A DNA stretch of 5,078 bases from Patescibacteria group bacterium (GTDB lineage: Bacteria > Patescibacteriota > Minisyncoccia > Phycocordibacterales > UBA5272). Position 1 is the first letter of the stretch; each line of letters starts with the position of its first letter. The stretch covers positions 1-5,078 of the forward strand of contig JAUPVO010000052.1 in the NCBI GenBank assembly GCA_030916975.1, read 5' to 3'. Position numbers and translations under genes: made by a program. Below the pieces are notes generated by a model, which saw nothing but the letters and a program-made list of their open reading frames with translations, was not told where the DNA came from and searched no databases. Positions 4,248-5,078 of this stretch are shown one piece after another.

Positions 4248-5078
4248 TCACCCACCTGATTTAAAGCTATCTTTCCAAGATCTTATCATTTCTAACTCTA
4301 CCTTTAGGTCTATTGCCCTATTTTTCTTAATTCCATATTTATTATATCTAAATTTTTTATACATATTCAAAAACAAACCTTCGTTTTCTTTGTAGTAGAC
4401 GCTATGTCGTTGAAGAATTGTTTTATGTAGTTTACTAGTCTCAAAATGCCCAATTTGGTACTTTAAACAGTCAGTGAGGGCTTTAAAATCATCTTTCACT
4501 CTCTGATTATACGATGCTTTGTTACGTTTTTCCCAATACCTACCCCAATACACAGCTTTTATTTCTTCTTTTGTCATCTTTCTATTAAATGGCTGAAATT
4601 TTTTTAATTTCAGTATATTCTTTTTATAAAAAGTAAAAGGTTGGGTATATAGCTTATATATATAGGGGGTACAATTTATTCTAATTGGTTCAAAATCCCC
4701 ACCATACCCCTTTTTAGTGTCTTTAATGATTCTGTTTATTTGCTTCCAAGATTTTAGGGCTAAGTCTACTATTACGTTCTCTTTTCGGGGTTTAACGCCC
4801 TTATCTAAAATCTCTGACATTTTGCTACTCATCATGTGGACAAGTTTTTGGTGGCGTCTGATCTCTGTGTCTAGAAATTTCTTTGTTACCTTTAAGAAAT
4901 TTCTAGCATTTACCGTCTTGTCTCTTGCGAAATACTTTCTTTCGTCAATCCATAGGTAAGGGTTATTGTTGCGATCATACCTTAGAGAGGTGCATTTTTC
5001 TAGAAAGTGAAAATTATTTTTTGGTATAGTCATGGAATAGTGGAGGGCGTATGCCTTCTTATTCCCTCTAGTTGCCTT
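4248..5078 (-). CDS. Basic hypothetical protein, 5' end beyond the window (276 residues visible)
   Basis: The frame is open to the window edge. The 15 codons before the ATG at 5033 contain no stop and read like protein (KATRGNKKAYALHYS). The ATG has no Shine-Dalgarno before it: the bases are CCTCCACTATTCC, which is even anti-Shine-Dalgarno-like. I therefore call it a partial gene whose start lies to the right, with ATG 5033 (261 aa) as the fallback. The protein is very rich in Lys, Arg and aromatic residues, with clusters KVTKKFLDTEIRRHQK, KKNILKLKKFQPFNRK and YKKFRYNKYGIKKNR. It resembles a nucleic-acid-binding protein in composition only. No catalytic motif or zinc site is recognised in the visible part. 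Its end carries the ribosome site of the next gene. Confidence 0.7.
   Translation of the reverse strand, partial: KATRGNKKAYALHYSMTIPKNNFHFLEKCTSLRYDRNNNPYLWIDERKYFARDKTVNARNFLKVTKKFLDTEIRRHQKLVHMMSSKMSEILDKGVKPRKENVIVDLALKSWKQINRIIKDTKKGYGGDFEPIRINCTPYIYKLYTQPFTFYKKNILKLKKFQPFNRKMTKEEIKAVYWGRYWEKRNKASYNQRVKDDFKALTDCLKYQIGHFETSKLHKTILQRHSVYYKENEGLFLNMYKKFRYNKYGIKKNRAIDLKVELEMIRSWKDSFKSGG
4251..4256 (-). promoter_or_regulatory. Shine-Dalgarno site of the 169-aa gene inside the end of the upstream gene
   Basis: The minus strand reads AGGTGGGTGAAATG. The ribosome site lies within the last Gly codons of the upstream frame, the TGA stop follows, and the ATG begins one base after the stop. This fixes the ATG at 4246 rather than the GTG at 4255 and indicates coupled translation. 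Confidence 0.65.

Noticed and set aside
1..5078. CRISPR array or transposon ends
   Set aside because: No regularly spaced identical repeats of CRISPR length, no transposase, and no matching terminal inverted repeats were seen.

Overview
The window is AT-rich (about one third G+C by eye). Every gene I can support lies on the minus strand, so transcription runs from the right edge to the left. Small, tightly packed and mostly unrecognisable genes, purine-rich Shine-Dalgarno sites (AAGGAG, AGGTGG, AAAGGG), a clean TATAAT promoter and an ERF-type single-strand annealing protein together suggest the early or middle region of a bacteriophage or prophage of a low-G+C Gram-positive host. The host group is inference. 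I see no integrase, structural gene or packaging gene.

In transcription order, the right block (5078 to 3388) holds three genes. The first is a basic protein whose reading frame is still open at the window edge. The second is a 169-residue protein that starts one base after the first gene's stop, with its Shine-Dalgarno site inside the first gene's end. The third is a 138-residue protein overlapping the second by 68 bases in another frame. None is recognised. A 142-bp gap (3246-3387) follows. It carries two adjacent 22-bp direct repeats, each beginning GGGGTTAAC, two degenerate TTAAC flanking copies, and two TATAAT-like boxes without a good -35. It looks like an iteron or operator array.

The middle block (3245 to 1730) holds an unrecognised 154-residue gene, a 30-codon gene coupled to it through TGATG, a 171-bp gap with a hairpin, then a 69-residue gene followed two bases later by the ERF-family recombinase. 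ERF has no Shine-Dalgarno of its own and probably depends on translation of the small gene before it.

The left block is a divergent PRPP-synthetase-like protein (1217 to 21) with its own promoter and a leader of about 260 nt. The leader contains a hairpin at the transcript start, a second hairpin, and an approximately 88-nt domain with a closing stem, two arms and a competing alternative hairpin. I do not recognise it as a known riboswitch class. A structured leader in front of a nucleotide or NAD-metabolism gene is the most interesting signal here. The enzyme itself departs from true PRPP synthetases at catalytic positions, so its substrate is open. One testable idea is a role in phage NAD+ reconstitution, such as the ADP-ribose pyrophosphate synthetase of NARP1-type pathways.
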